Below, in pieces: positions 8,377 through 17,326 of a stretch of DNA of 64,000 bases. The DNA is from Actinomadura livida (GTDB lineage Bacteria; Actinomycetota; Actinomycetes; Streptosporangiales; Streptosporangiaceae): contig NZ_BMRO01000012.1 of assembly GCF_014648675.1 (NCBI RefSeq), positions 61,318 to 125,317 of the forward strand, given 5' to 3'. The first letter of the stretch is position 1, and every line of letters starts with the position of its first letter. Both the position numbers and the translations under genes were made by a program. A model generated the notes under the pieces. That model made no database searches. It was not told the DNA's origin and saw nothing but the letters and a program-made list of their open reading frames with translations.

Positions 8377-10491
8377 TCAGCTCCTGCCGACCGTCTCCCG
8401 GATCCGCACCCCGGGCTTGGCCGCGTCGCGGCCGCGCCGGTACAGGAGGCCCGGCCACCAGACGACCGGCCCGGCGTCGCGGACCAGGGCCGGGACCAGC
8501 AGGGAGCGCACGAGGAGCGTGTCCATCAGGACCCCGAACGCCACGATGAAGGCGATCTGGACGAGGAACGAGAGCGGGATGACCACCAGGGCCGCGAAGG
8601 TCGCCGCGAGCACCACGCCGGCGGACGTGATGACCCCGCCGGTCGCGGTCAGGCCCTCCAGGACGCCGCGCCGCACCCCGTGGCGCAGCGACTCCTCTCG
8701 CGCGCGGGTCATCAGGAAGATGTTGTAGTCGACGCCGAGCGCGACGAGGAAGACGAACCCGTACAGCGCCACCGACGGGTCGGTGCCGGTGAAGCCGAGC
8801 AGGTGCTGGAACACCAGCGCGGCGACGCCGAGGGTCGCCAGGTAGTTGAGCGCGACGGTGGCGACCAGCAGCACCGGCATCAGCACCGAGCGGAGCAGGG
8901 CCACCAGGATCACGATGATGATCGCCAGCACGACCGGGATGATGACCTTGCGGTCGCGCTGGGCGGCGGCCTGGGTGTCGACCTGCTGGGCCGTGTAGCC
9001 GCCGACGAGCGCGTCGGCCCCGGCGACGCCGTGGAGGTTGCCGCGCAGCCGGTCGACCGTCCGCCGGGCCGCGTCGCTGTCGGCGGCGCCGCTCAGCGTG
9101 ACCTCGGCGATGGCGCGGCCGTCCACGACCACGGGCTGCCCGCCCTCCCCGGTGCGCGGCCGGGCGCCGGACACGCCCTCGGTCCGCTGCGCCGCGGCGA
9201 GCACCGGGGGCAGCGCCGACGCGTCGGTGATCACGATGGCGGGGTTGCCCGACCCGCCGGGGAAGTGCTCGTCCAGGGCCTCCTGGGCCGTCACCGACGA
9301 CGCCTCGCCGACGAACGTCTCGCTCAGCGGCACCCCGTCGGTGCGCAGGGTCGGCATGAACGCGGCGCCCGCGAGCAGCACGATCAGGCAGGCCGCCCAG
9401 ATGCGGCGCGGGTGGTGGTCGATCAGCCGCGCGATGCGCTCCCAGACGGCGTGCCTGGAGGCGTCCGGGCGCTCGGGGTGCGGGCGGGCGGGCCAGTACG
9501 CCGTCCGGCCGAAGATCACCAGGACCGCGGGCAGGTAGGTGAGCGCACTCAGCAGCGCGCAGCCGATGCCGAGCGCGCCGACCGGGCCGAGGGCCCGGTT
9601 GTTGGACAGGTCGCTGAGCAGCAGGGCGAGCAGGCCGGCGGCGACGGTCCCGCCGGAGGCGAGGATGGCCCCGGCCGAGCGCCGCCACGCCGTCCGCATG
9701 GCCTGCATCCGGTCGGAGCCGAGCGAGAGCTCCTCCCGGAACCGGGCCGACATCAGCAGGGCGTAGTCGGTGGTGGCGCCGATGACCAGGATCGACAGGA
9801 TGCCCTGCACCTGGCCGTCCACCGTGACGACGCCGGCGTCGGCCAGGGCGTAGGCGACCGCGCTGGCGAACCCGAGCGCCAGGATCGAGCCGACGATGAT
9901 CAGCAAGGGGAGGAGCACGCTGCGGTACACCAGCAGCAGGATCACCAGCACCACGCCGAGGGCGACGAGGACGAGGAGGGTGTCGATGCCCGCGAACGCG
10001 TCGGAGAAGTCCGCCTGGGTGGCTGCGGGGCCGCCGACCTGGACGCTCGTCCCCGGCACCCGCTCCGCGGCCTCCCGGACGCGGTCGATGACGCTGCCGA
10101 TCTCCTCGCCCGCGTCCGACCCGACCGGCACGACGCCGCTGAGCGCCGCGCCGTCCTCCGACGGGATGGCCGGGGACGGGGCCTCCGGGATGAACGGCGC
10201 GCCGCGGAGCGACTCCAGCGCCTGCCCGGCCGCCGCCCGCTGGTCCGGGGTGATCCGGCCGTCCCGGGCCTCCCACACGACGATGGCGGGGGTCGTCTGG
10301 TCCGACTCGAACGCGGCCTGCCGTTCGAGCACCTGCGTCGACTCGGCGCTGCTGGGCAGGAACGACGACTGCTCGTTGGTGGTGACCTCGCCGAGCTTGC
10401 CGGCGTAGGGTCCCAGGAAGCCGCCGATGGCGAGCCAGACGACGACCAGCGCGGCCGGGAGGACCCAGCGGACGGCTCGCGGTGCGGACAT
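8377..10491 (-). CDS. MMPL-family RND transporter
   Basis: The 704-residue membrane protein is of the MmpL type, using the proton gradient to export lipids or hydrophobic compounds. There are two repeats, each with one N-terminal helix, a large extracytoplasmic loop (about 35-170 and 375-510) and a five-helix bundle. The proton-relay Asp-Tyr pairs appear in GATTDYALL and GVDYNIFL. It is shorter than mycobacterial MmpL3 (about 950) because it lacks the long cytoplasmic tail, which is normal for actinomycete homologues. It is a single gene behind the divergent-looking gap before paaA; no regulator is adjacent and the substrate is unknown. Confidence 0.9.
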   Translation of the reverse strand: MSAPRAVRWVLPAALVVVWLAIGGFLGPYAGKLGEVTTNEQSSFLPSSAESTQVLERQAAFESDQTTPAIVVWEARDGRITPDQRAAAGQALESLRGAPFIPEAPSPAIPSEDGAALSGVVPVGSDAGEEIGSVIDRVREAAERVPGTSVQVGGPAATQADFSDAFAGIDTLLVLVALGVVLVILLLVYRSVLLPLLIIVGSILALGFASAVAYALADAGVVTVDGQVQGILSILVIGATTDYALLMSARFREELSLGSDRMQAMRTAWRRSAGAILASGGTVAAGLLALLLSDLSNNRALGPVGALGIGCALLSALTYLPAVLVIFGRTAYWPARPHPERPDASRHAVWERIARLIDHHPRRIWAACLIVLLAGAAFMPTLRTDGVPLSETFVGEASSVTAQEALDEHFPGGSGNPAIVITDASALPPVLAAAQRTEGVSGARPRTGEGGQPVVVDGRAIAEVTLSGAADSDAARRTVDRLRGNLHGVAGADALVGGYTAQQVDTQAAAQRDRKVIIPVVLAIIIVILVALLRSVLMPVLLVATVALNYLATLGVAALVFQHLLGFTGTDPSVALYGFVFLVALGVDYNIFLMTRAREESLRHGVRRGVLEGLTATGGVITSAGVVLAATFAALVVIPLSFLVQIAFIVAFGVLMDTLLVRSLLVPALVRDAGPVVWWPGLLYRRGRDAAKPGVRIRETVGRS

Positions 10492-10559
10492 GCGTTCCCT
10501 TGCGTCGAGTCAGGCGAGGATTGCCATCCAGGTGTTCCCGCCTCCGCAACACGAAACCT

Positions 10560-10595
10560 GAAGCGGCCGCCCCCTCAGGCGGGGACGGCCGCTTC
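10560..10595 (-). terminator. terminator of the hyu operon
   Basis: A 15-bp stem with one mismatch (arms 10560-10574 and 10581-10595) encloses a 6-base loop. It lies 35 bases beyond the stop of the last gene of the minus-strand operon (10630) and upstream of the MMPL gene. Confidence 0.7.
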
Positions 10596-10629
10596 TCGCT
10601 TGACTCTTCCGCGGTGCCTCAGTGGTGTG

Positions 10630-11295
10630 TCAGGGGCCTGCGCTCGCCGTCTTGATGGTGTCCAGCGCCCGGTCGAGGGAAAGGACGTCGGCGTACTTGG
10701 CCTCCAGGTCGAGCAGGTTGGCCTCGTGCAAGCGGCGGTCGCGGTCGCCGCACGCCTCGTCCACCACCAGGGGCCGGAACCCGTGCTGCAGCGCGTCGGT
10801 CGCGCTGGCGCGGATGCAGCCGCTCGTGGTGAGCCCGCAGATCAGCAGCGTGTCGATGCCGGCCGAGGTCAGCGTCGCCGCCAGCGACGTCCCGTGGAAC
10901 GCGCTCGCGTACTGCTTGGTGACCACGGTCTCGCCCGGCTCGGGGGCGGCCCCCTCGGCGAAGCCGCCGAGGGGACTGCCCTCCTCGAACACCCGCAGCG
11001 CGGGGACCTTGCGGGCGAACAGGCCGCCGTCGGCGCCCCCGGGCTGCAGGACCACCCGGGTGTGCAGGACGGGCAGGCCCGCCGCCCGCGCCGCCCCGAT
11101 CAGCGTGCCGGCCGCGGCCACCGCGCCCTCGACCGGGGCGCGCAGCGGCGAGCCGTCCACCAGGTAGGCGCGGGCGAGGTCGATCGCGAGCACCGCGGGG
11201 GCGGTGCCGCAGCCGAGGCTCGCGCCGAAGCCGGAGTCCCGGTAGTCCGCGGCGAGGTCCTGCACCGGTTCCCGCGCCGGCCCGCCGCCGCTCAT
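10630..11295 (-). CDS. isochorismatase-fold cysteine amidohydrolase
   Basis: The 221-residue hydrolase belongs to the isochorismatase/N-carbamoylsarcosine amidase family. The catalytic triad of the amidase branch is complete: Asp39 (LAIDLARAY), Lys127 (VTKQYASAF) and Cys160 (GLTTSGCIRAS), preceded by a cis-peptide-type GLTT loop. True isochorismatases lack the cysteine, so this is an amidase or carbamoyl hydrolase. The ATG overlaps the hyuB stop by 4 bases, placing it as the final gene of the hyuA-hyuB operon. That suggests it hydrolyses an N-carbamoyl or amide product released by the Hyu enzyme (inference). Confidence 0.85.
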   Translation of the reverse strand: MSGGGPAREPVQDLAADYRDSGFGASLGCGTAPAVLAIDLARAYLVDGSPLRAPVEGAVAAAGTLIGAARAAGLPVLHTRVVLQPGGADGGLFARKVPALRVFEEGSPLGGFAEGAAPEPGETVVTKQYASAFHGTSLAATLTSAGIDTLLICGLTTSGCIRASATDALQHGFRPLVVDEACGDRDRRLHEANLLDLEAKYADVLSLDRALDTIKTASAGP

Positions 11296-13190
11296 CGCCG
11301 GCCGTGCAGCGCGGCGGCGGAGCGGACGTCCACCGGCGGCCGGGGCGCGGGCAGCCCGGTCTCCTCCTCGCACCGGTCGAGGATCTCCGCCAGCGGCGGA
11401 CCCATGTCGAACACGGGGACCTCCGCCCGCGCTTCGTCCATCTCCGCCCGCAGCCGCTCGGTGGCCGCCTCGTCGAGGGTGCCGTCCGCGGTGCAGACGA
11501 CGCCGTAGTCGCGGGCGCCCTCGGCGGTCACCAGGCCGCGCCGCACCTCCAGTGCCACCAGCTCGGCGGGGCGCTGCAGCGGGTCGCCCCACCCGCCGCC
11601 GCCCCACGTGACGAAGTGGAGCACGTCGCCGGGGCCGACCGGCACGTCGTGGATCTTGCTGGGCAGCACCTCGCGGGTGCCGTCCGCCCGGTCGATCCAC
11701 TTGCGGCCCCGCTCCCCCGGACGGCCGCCGTTCACGCCCCACGGGTAGGTGAGCCAGCGGTCGTCGTGGATCGCGATCGTGCCCGGCTCCTCGAAGCAGT
11801 ACGCGACGTCCACGCCGTTGCCGCCCCGGTGCAGGCCCGCGCCGCCCGAGTCGGCGATGGTCTCCCACCGCTCGATGCGCAGCGGGTAGTACGACTCCAG
11901 GTACTCGCAGGGGATGTTGCGGAAGGACGGCCACAGCGAGTGCCCGTCCGGGCCGTCCCCGACCGGGCGCCCCGGCACCCCGCCGAACCCGATCGAGTAC
12001 AGCTGGAACCACTCGCCCTCGCGCGGCCCCGAGGTGTAGTGGCCGGAGTACATGAAGTGCGGCGAGGACGAGAACCCGGCCGCGTTCAGGATCTCCGGGT
12101 TCGTCTGCCCCAGCAGCCCGCCGAACAGGTCGAACACCCGGCCGATGCCGTGGTTGCGGGCGTTCAGCGCGGCGGGGTGGCGCGGCTTCCAGAACGAGTC
12201 CTCGGGGATCGTCACGTCGATCAGCGGGTAGAAGCCGTCGTTCCACAGGATCTGCGGGTCGGCCACCGTGATCACGTAGATGCCGAAGAACATCCGGACG
12301 AGGTTCTCGTTGATGAAGTAGTTGACCGGCCCCACCGCCTGCGGCGCGGCGTGCGAGAAGTCCAGATGGATCTTCTCGCCGTGCCGGGTGAGGGAGATCT
12401 TCAGCTCGTAGGGGCCGTAGCCGCAGCCGTCGTCGCAGATGTAGTCGGCGAACTCCAGCGTCTGCCCGTCCTCGAACAGCGTCGCCAGCAGGACCTTCAT
12501 GGCCTGGTAGTTGCGGTCGAGCAGGTCGTCCAGCGCGGACAGGTACGCCTCGACGCCGAACCGGTCGCACAGCTCGGTCACCCGCCGCGCCGCCGTGGTG
12601 CAGGCGGCGACGAGGCCGTTCAGGTCGGCGCGGTTCCACTCGGGCATCCGCACCTGGTTGAGGATGATGCCGAGCGCCGCCTCGTTCAGCACGCCGCCCT
12701 CGTACAGCTTGAACGGCGGGACGATCACGCCTTCCTCGTAGATCGTGCGGGCGTCGGCGGGCATCGAGCACGGCGTCTTGCCGCCGACGTCCGACATGTG
12801 GCCGAACATCGACGCCCAGCCGACCAGCCGGCCCTCGTGGAAGATCGGCACCACCAGCAGCCAGTCGTTGGCGTGGCTGATCGCGGCGCCGCACGCGTAC
12901 GGGTCGGACGTCATCAGGATGTCGCCCTCGCCGATCGTGCCGTCGAAGTTGGCGAGGAAGTCCGGCACCGACAGCCCGAACTGGCCGACGACCATCTTGC
13001 CGTCCGGGTTCGCGATCAGCGGGAACTCGTCGTGCTGCTCGCGGATGCCCGGCGACAGCGCGGTGCGGAAGAGGACCTCGTCCATCTCGTAGCGCGCGTT
13101 GCGCAGCGCGTTCTCGATGATGTCGAGGGTGACCGGGTCGATGTCCACCCGGCCGACCGGCTCGGTGTTGGTCTGCAGGATCTCGGCCAT
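11292..13190 (-). CDS. hyuB: hydantoinase/oxoprolinase subunit B (HyuB)
   Basis: The 632-residue cytoplasmic protein is the B subunit of an ATP-dependent hydantoinase/5-oxoprolinase/acetone-carboxylase-type enzyme. Visible family marks are DPVTLDIIENALRNARYEMD near residue 20, GDILMTSDPYACG, GHMSDVGGKTPCS, the HGIGRVF-like middle region, and the glycine-rich AGLHRGGNGVDV and VTWGGGGWGDPL near the C terminus. Its start shares a base with the hyuA stop (TGATG around 13190). The A and B subunits normally form one complex, so they should act together. Substrate is not predictable from sequence. Confidence 0.92.
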   Translation of the reverse strand: MAEILQTNTEPVGRVDIDPVTLDIIENALRNARYEMDEVLFRTALSPGIREQHDEFPLIANPDGKMVVGQFGLSVPDFLANFDGTIGEGDILMTSDPYACGAAISHANDWLLVVPIFHEGRLVGWASMFGHMSDVGGKTPCSMPADARTIYEEGVIVPPFKLYEGGVLNEAALGIILNQVRMPEWNRADLNGLVAACTTAARRVTELCDRFGVEAYLSALDDLLDRNYQAMKVLLATLFEDGQTLEFADYICDDGCGYGPYELKISLTRHGEKIHLDFSHAAPQAVGPVNYFINENLVRMFFGIYVITVADPQILWNDGFYPLIDVTIPEDSFWKPRHPAALNARNHGIGRVFDLFGGLLGQTNPEILNAAGFSSSPHFMYSGHYTSGPREGEWFQLYSIGFGGVPGRPVGDGPDGHSLWPSFRNIPCEYLESYYPLRIERWETIADSGGAGLHRGGNGVDVAYCFEEPGTIAIHDDRWLTYPWGVNGGRPGERGRKWIDRADGTREVLPSKIHDVPVGPGDVLHFVTWGGGGWGDPLQRPAELVALEVRRGLVTAEGARDYGVVCTADGTLDEAATERLRAEMDEARAEVPVFDMGPPLAEILDRCEEETGLPAPRPPVDVRSAAALHGRR

Positions 13191-15250
13191 CAGCTCTCCT
13201 CCGTCGGACGGATCAGCAGGCTGCCGCTCGGGTGCACGGTCGCGGCGTGGCCGGGCAGCACGAGCGTGGTGGAGTCCATCTCGACCACGATGGCCGGGCC
13301 GGTCACCACGTCCCCGGCGAGCAGCTTGGAACGGTCGTAGATGTGCGCGCGCCGGGTCTCGCCGTCCATCCACACCTCGGTCTCGCGGACCAGCGCGGCG
13401 GACGGGTCGCCGGACCCCTCGGGCAGCGTGCGCCAGGCGACCTCCGGGCGGGGGCCGCTCACGGTGACGCGCAGGTTGATCACCTCGCGCTCGTTGTCGA
13501 GCAGGAAGGAGAACAGCCGCTTGTGCTCGGCGTCGAACGCGGCGCCCAGCTCGGCCAGCAGGTCGCCGTCGACGGCCGCGCGGTCCACCTCGACGGGGAT
13601 CTCGAAGCCCTGCCCGTGGTAGCGCAGGTCGATCTGGTACGTCTGCGTCTGGACGTCGCGCGGCACGCCCTCGGACTCCAGCCGCGCGGCGGCGGTGTCG
13701 GCCAGCTCCCGCAGCGCGGTGCGCAGCTCGGCGTTGTCCAAGGTGGAGAACTGGCGCACCATCGTGCGGGCGGCCTCGTCGCGGGGGCAGGTCGTCGCGT
13801 CCCCGTACGCGCACAGCACGCCCGGCGACGGCGGGACGATCACCGGCCAGGAGCCGGTGAGCCGGCCGAGGGCGTTGGCGTGCAGCGGCCCGGCGCCGCC
13901 GAACGACATGAGCGCGAACTCACGCGGGTCGAAGCCCTGCTGAACGCTGATCAGCCGGAGCGCGCCGAGCATGTTCTCGTTGACGATGTCGACGATGCCC
14001 GCCGCCGCGGCCTCCACGCTCGGCAGGCCCATCGCGTCGGCGACGCCGCGGACGGCCTTGCGGGCGGCCTCGGCGTCCAGCGAGATCTCCCCGCCGGCGA
14101 GGTCCTGCGGCAGGTACCCGAGGACGACGTTGGCGTCGGTGACGGTCGGCTCGGTGCCGCCCGCCCCGTACGCGGCGGGCCCGGGGTCGGCGCCCGCCGA
14201 CTGGGGGCCGACGCGCAGCGCCTTGGTCAGCTCGGGGACGTGCGCGATCGACCCGCCGCCCGCGCCGACCGAGCGCACGTCGACGCTCGTCGCCCGGACG
14301 GTCAGGTCGCCGACGCTCGTCTCCCGCCCGATCCGGGGCTGCCCGCCGAGGACCAGCGCCACGTCCGTGGACGTGCCGCCCATGTCGAACGTGAGGAAGT
14401 CCTTGAACCCGGCCTGCTCGGCGAACCACACCGCGCCCGTCACGCCGCCGGCGGGGCCGGACAGCAGCAGCGCCACCGGGTCCTCGGCCGCCTTGGCCGC
14501 CCGGGTCAGTCCGCCGTCGCTGCGCAGCACCGACAGCGGCGCGGTGATCCCGCTGCCGGTCAGGGAACGATCCAAATTGTTGACGTACCGGGACACCTCG
14601 GGCTGCACATAGCTGTTCGCCACGGTCGTGACGGTGCGCTCGTACTCCCGCATCTCCGGCAGGACGCGGCTGGACAGCGACACCGGGACGCCGGGCAGCT
14701 CCTCGGCGGCCAGCTCGGCGACCCGCCGCTCGTGCCCGTCGTTCGCGAACGAGTTGATCAGCGCGATCGTCAGCGCCTCGATGCCGCCGCCGGCGAGGCG
14801 GCGCAGCTCGGCGCGGGCGCGCTCCTCGTCCAGCGGGGCGACCACCGAGCCGTCGGAGGCGATCCGGCCGGGGACCTCCACCGTGTGCTCCAGCTTCGCG
14901 AGCGGCTCGGGCTTCGGCCAGATGATCCAGCCGGCCAGGCCGCCCGGCACGTACGACCGGGCGATCTGCAGGACCTGCCGGAAGCCCTCGGTCGTCACCA
15001 GGCCGACCCGCGCGCCCTTCCCCTGGAGGATCGCGTTCGTCGCGACCGTGGTGCCGTGCAGGACGTGCGCCACCTCGGTGAGGTCGATCCCGGCGTCCCG
15101 GCACACCTTGCGGATGCCGTTGAGGACGCCCAGGGACTGGTCCTCCGGAGTGGACGCGGTCTTCGCCCGATGGCTGACGCCGGTCTCCTCGTCCACGAGC
15201 AGCACGTCGGTGAACGTGCCTCCTACATCAACGCCTAGGCGATAGCCCAT
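13190..15250 (-). CDS. hyuA: hydantoinase/oxoprolinase subunit A (HyuA)
   Basis: The 686-residue ATPase subunit phosphorylates or activates the substrate for HyuB. It has the ASKHA-type phosphate loops GVDVGGTFTDVLLVD at the N terminus and DMGGTSTDVAL around residue 290, with the conserved HGTTVATNAILQGKGARVG near residue 65. The last part contains the QGFEIPVEVD and GPAIVVEMDST runs typical of the family. It lies 30 bases after the CoA-transferase gene and is probably co-transcribed with it under the GntR promoter region. Confidence 0.93.
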   Translation of the reverse strand: MGYRLGVDVGGTFTDVLLVDEETGVSHRAKTASTPEDQSLGVLNGIRKVCRDAGIDLTEVAHVLHGTTVATNAILQGKGARVGLVTTEGFRQVLQIARSYVPGGLAGWIIWPKPEPLAKLEHTVEVPGRIASDGSVVAPLDEERARAELRRLAGGGIEALTIALINSFANDGHERRVAELAAEELPGVPVSLSSRVLPEMREYERTVTTVANSYVQPEVSRYVNNLDRSLTGSGITAPLSVLRSDGGLTRAAKAAEDPVALLLSGPAGGVTGAVWFAEQAGFKDFLTFDMGGTSTDVALVLGGQPRIGRETSVGDLTVRATSVDVRSVGAGGGSIAHVPELTKALRVGPQSAGADPGPAAYGAGGTEPTVTDANVVLGYLPQDLAGGEISLDAEAARKAVRGVADAMGLPSVEAAAAGIVDIVNENMLGALRLISVQQGFDPREFALMSFGGAGPLHANALGRLTGSWPVIVPPSPGVLCAYGDATTCPRDEAARTMVRQFSTLDNAELRTALRELADTAAARLESEGVPRDVQTQTYQIDLRYHGQGFEIPVEVDRAAVDGDLLAELGAAFDAEHKRLFSFLLDNEREVINLRVTVSGPRPEVAWRTLPEGSGDPSAALVRETEVWMDGETRRAHIYDRSKLLAGDVVTGPAIVVEMDSTTLVLPGHAATVHPSGSLLIRPTEES

Positions 15251-15280
15251 GCTGGCCTCCCGGGTTGTCGTCGTTGACGG

Positions 15281-16504
15281 TCAGATGACTCCGCGCTCCG
15301 ACAGCGCGGAGATCTGGGCCTGGTCCAGGTCCAGGAGGCCGCCGTAGACCTCCTGGTTGTGCTCGCCGAGTCCCGGGCCGGGGTGCCGTACCGCGCCGGG
15401 GGTCTCGCTGAGCTTGGGGAACGCGTTGTGCATCGGCAGTTCGCCGAAGTCGGGGTGCGCGAGCCGCACGATCGCGTCGCGGGCGGCGAAGTGCGGGTCC
15501 TCGAACATGTCCTTGGCGGTGTAGATGCGGCCCGCCGGGACGCCGTTGTCGTGCAGGGTCTGCAGGAGCTCGGCCGTCTCGACGCCGGCCGACCAGGCGG
15601 CGATGATGTCGTCCAGCTCCGCCATGTTCCGGCCCCGGGCGGCGTGGCCCGCGTAGCGCGGGTCGTCGCTCAGCTCGGGGCGGCCCATCGTCTTGGCGAG
15701 CCGCGCGAACACGGTGTCCTGGTTGGCGGCGATGAGGATCATCTCGCCGGACGCGGTCGGGTAGACGTTGCTGGGCGACACGTTGGGCAGCACGGAGCCG
15801 GTGCGCTCCCGCTGGTAGCCGGCCACGGCCCACTCGGGCAGCAGCGACTCCATCATCGCCAGGACCGCCTCGTAGATGGCCGAGTCGACCACCTGGCCCC
15901 GCCCGGTGCGGGTGCGGTTGTGCACCGCCACCAGCGTGCCGATCGTGGCGAACACGGCGGCGAGCGAGTCGCCGAGCGAGATCCCGGCGCGGGACGGCGC
16001 GTTGCCCGGGTCGCCGGTCACGTACCGGATGCCGCCCATCGCCTCGCCGATCGACCCGTACCCGGCCCGGGGCGAGTAGGGGCCGGTCTGCCCGAAGCCG
16101 GACACGCGCACCAGCACCAGCCCGGGGTTGATCTCGCGCAGCCGCTCGTAGTCCAGGCCCCAGCGCTCCAGCGTCCCGGGCCGGAAGTTCTCCACGACGA
16201 TGTCGGCCCGCTCGATGATCCGCCGGGCGAGGTCCTGGCCCTCCTCGGTGCGCAGGTTGCAGGTCACCGACTTCTTGTTGCGGGCGACCACCGGCCACCA
16301 CAGGGACTTGCCGTGCGGCTTCTCCCGTCCCCACTGGCGCATCGGGTCGCCGGCGCCCGGCGACTCCAGCTTGATCACCTCGGCGCCGAAGTCGCCGAGG
16401 AGCTGCCCGCAGAACGGGCCGGCGAGCAGCTGCCCCATCTCCACCACGCGCAGGTCGGAGAGGGGGCCTCGGGCGGCCTGGGCGGCGCCGTCATCGATGG
16501 ACAT
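15281..16504 (-). CDS. CaiB/BaiF family III CoA transferase
   Basis: The 407-residue enzyme moves CoA between carboxylic acids through an aspartyl-CoA thioester intermediate. It opens with LSDLRVVEMGQLLAGPFCGQ, then GDFGAEVIKLESPGAGDPMR and the ENFRPG loop. The catalytic aspartate is the Asp in GISLGDSLA (about residue 179). It is 25 bases downstream of the gntR gene and 30 bases upstream of hyuA, so it belongs to the same transcription unit. It would activate the acid that the divergent lyase later cleaves, or the product of the Hyu step (inference). Confidence 0.92.
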   Translation of the reverse strand: MSIDDGAAQAARGPLSDLRVVEMGQLLAGPFCGQLLGDFGAEVIKLESPGAGDPMRQWGREKPHGKSLWWPVVARNKKSVTCNLRTEEGQDLARRIIERADIVVENFRPGTLERWGLDYERLREINPGLVLVRVSGFGQTGPYSPRAGYGSIGEAMGGIRYVTGDPGNAPSRAGISLGDSLAAVFATIGTLVAVHNRTRTGRGQVVDSAIYEAVLAMMESLLPEWAVAGYQRERTGSVLPNVSPSNVYPTASGEMILIAANQDTVFARLAKTMGRPELSDDPRYAGHAARGRNMAELDDIIAAWSAGVETAELLQTLHDNGVPAGRIYTAKDMFEDPHFAARDAIVRLAHPDFGELPMHNAFPKLSETPGAVRHPGPGLGEHNQEVYGGLLDLDQAQISALSERGVI

Positions 16505-16529
16505 CTGGCGGGTCCTCGTTTCCGTGTGT

Positions 16530-17210
16530 TCAGTCGTTTCGGGGGGACGTCTCTTCGGCGCTCACCTCGGCGGAGGCGGCGCGCAGCAGCACCGCCTTGG
16601 CGGCGAGCACGTGCGCCCGCGTCACCGACTCGGCCCAGGTGCCGTCGCCGGCGCGGAGGGCGGCGACCAGCTCCCGGTGGTGGGCGCAGCTGCGGTCGAG
16701 GTCGCCGGGCGAGTAGCGGTGGAAGGTGCGCATCACCAGCGGGAGCTGCGTGACGCTGTTGAGCATCGACACCAGCCGGCCGCTGGCGGACGCGGTGCGG
16801 ACGATGCCGTGGAACTCGGCGTTCAGCTCGGCGACCCGGTCGAGGTCCTGCGCGCCGCCGGGCGCGCAGCACCGCTCGATGAGCTCGCACAGCTCCGCCA
16901 TGCGGGCGGTGTCCTCGGGCTCGATCCGGGTGGCGGCGCGGCGGGCGGCGGCGCCCTCCAGCAGCATCCGCAGGTCGTAGATCTCCTCCAGGTCCTCCGG
17001 CGTCCAGTCCGGGACCCGGGCGCCGCGGTGCGGCAGGATCTCGACGAGCCCCTCGACCTCCAGCCGGCGCAGCGCCTCCCGCACCGGCGTGCGGCTGGAG
17101 CCGGTGGCCCCGGCCAGCTCCGCCTCGCCGAGCCGCGCGCCGGCCGGGTGGACGCCGTCCAGGATGTCGGCGCGCAGCCGTGTGTACACACGGTCCACGG
17201 CTCGGGCCAT
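16530..17210 (-). CDS. GntR-family regulator, FadR/FCD subgroup
   Basis: The 226-residue regulator has an N-terminal winged helix (VYTRLRADILDGVHPAGARLGEAE through RTPVREALRRLEVEGLVEI) and an all-helical FCD effector domain with the metal-binding pattern of Asp (YDLRMLLEG), His (LNAEFHGIV) and a later HHREL. FCD regulators usually sense small carboxylic acids. The ATG at 17210 follows a strong AGGAGG and avoids an unlikely N-terminal extension. It is the first gene of the minus-strand operon and faces the divergent lyase gene; two matching palindromes lie between them. Confidence 0.92.
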   Translation of the reverse strand: MARAVDRVYTRLRADILDGVHPAGARLGEAELAGATGSSRTPVREALRRLEVEGLVEILPHRGARVPDWTPEDLEEIYDLRMLLEGAAARRAATRIEPEDTARMAELCELIERCCAPGGAQDLDRVAELNAEFHGIVRTASASGRLVSMLNSVTQLPLVMRTFHRYSPGDLDRSCAHHRELVAALRAGDGTWAESVTRAHVLAAKAVLLRAASAEVSAEETSPRND

Positions 17211-17231
17211 CCGAACCTCCTCTGGGGTCGA

Positions 17232-17241
17232 TTGCATGCAA
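17232..17241. promoter_or_regulatory. GntR operator box 1
   Basis: A perfect 10-bp palindrome TTGCATGCAA overlaps a minus-strand -10-like TATGTT (17245-17240) that has TTGTGT (17269-17264) as a possible -35 with an 18-bp spacer. Occupancy would shut off gntR and the hyu operon. The assignment is inferred from its pairing with the near-identical box 2. Confidence 0.55.
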
Positions 17242-17260
17242 CATAGACACTCGAACCTGC

Positions 17261-17288
17261 TTGACACAAGGTGTGACCTGTGTAAATT
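17261..17288 (+). promoter_or_regulatory. sigma-70-type promoter of the lyase gene
   Basis: TTGACA at 17261-17266 and TAAATT at 17283-17288 are separated by 16 bases, a near-consensus housekeeping promoter for an actinomycete. The start of transcription would be near 17295, just before operator box 2. An imperfect inverted repeat (ACACAAGGT / ACCTGTGT) lies within the spacer and could be an additional protein site. Confidence 0.6.
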
Positions 17289-17306
17289 CGACATACCACC
17301 CACAGA

Positions 17307-17316
17307 TTGCATACAA
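17307..17316. promoter_or_regulatory. GntR operator box 2
   Basis: TTGCATACAA differs from box 1 by one base and its centre is 75 bp away, about seven helical turns. It lies just downstream of the plus-strand transcription start and 10 bases before the ATG at 17327. A bound dimer would block elongation or initiation. Confidence 0.55.
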
Positions 17317-17326
17317 GGGGACCTGG

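Noticed and set aside
8338..11508. Open frame of 1056 codons on the plus strand
   Set aside because: It is the antisense of the MMPL gene and the amidase gene, runs through their terminator, and encodes low-complexity sequence without recognisable domains.
16530..17312. Longer GntR start at 17312
   Set aside because: It would place the operator boxes inside the coding region and bypass the strong AGGAGG before ATG 17210.
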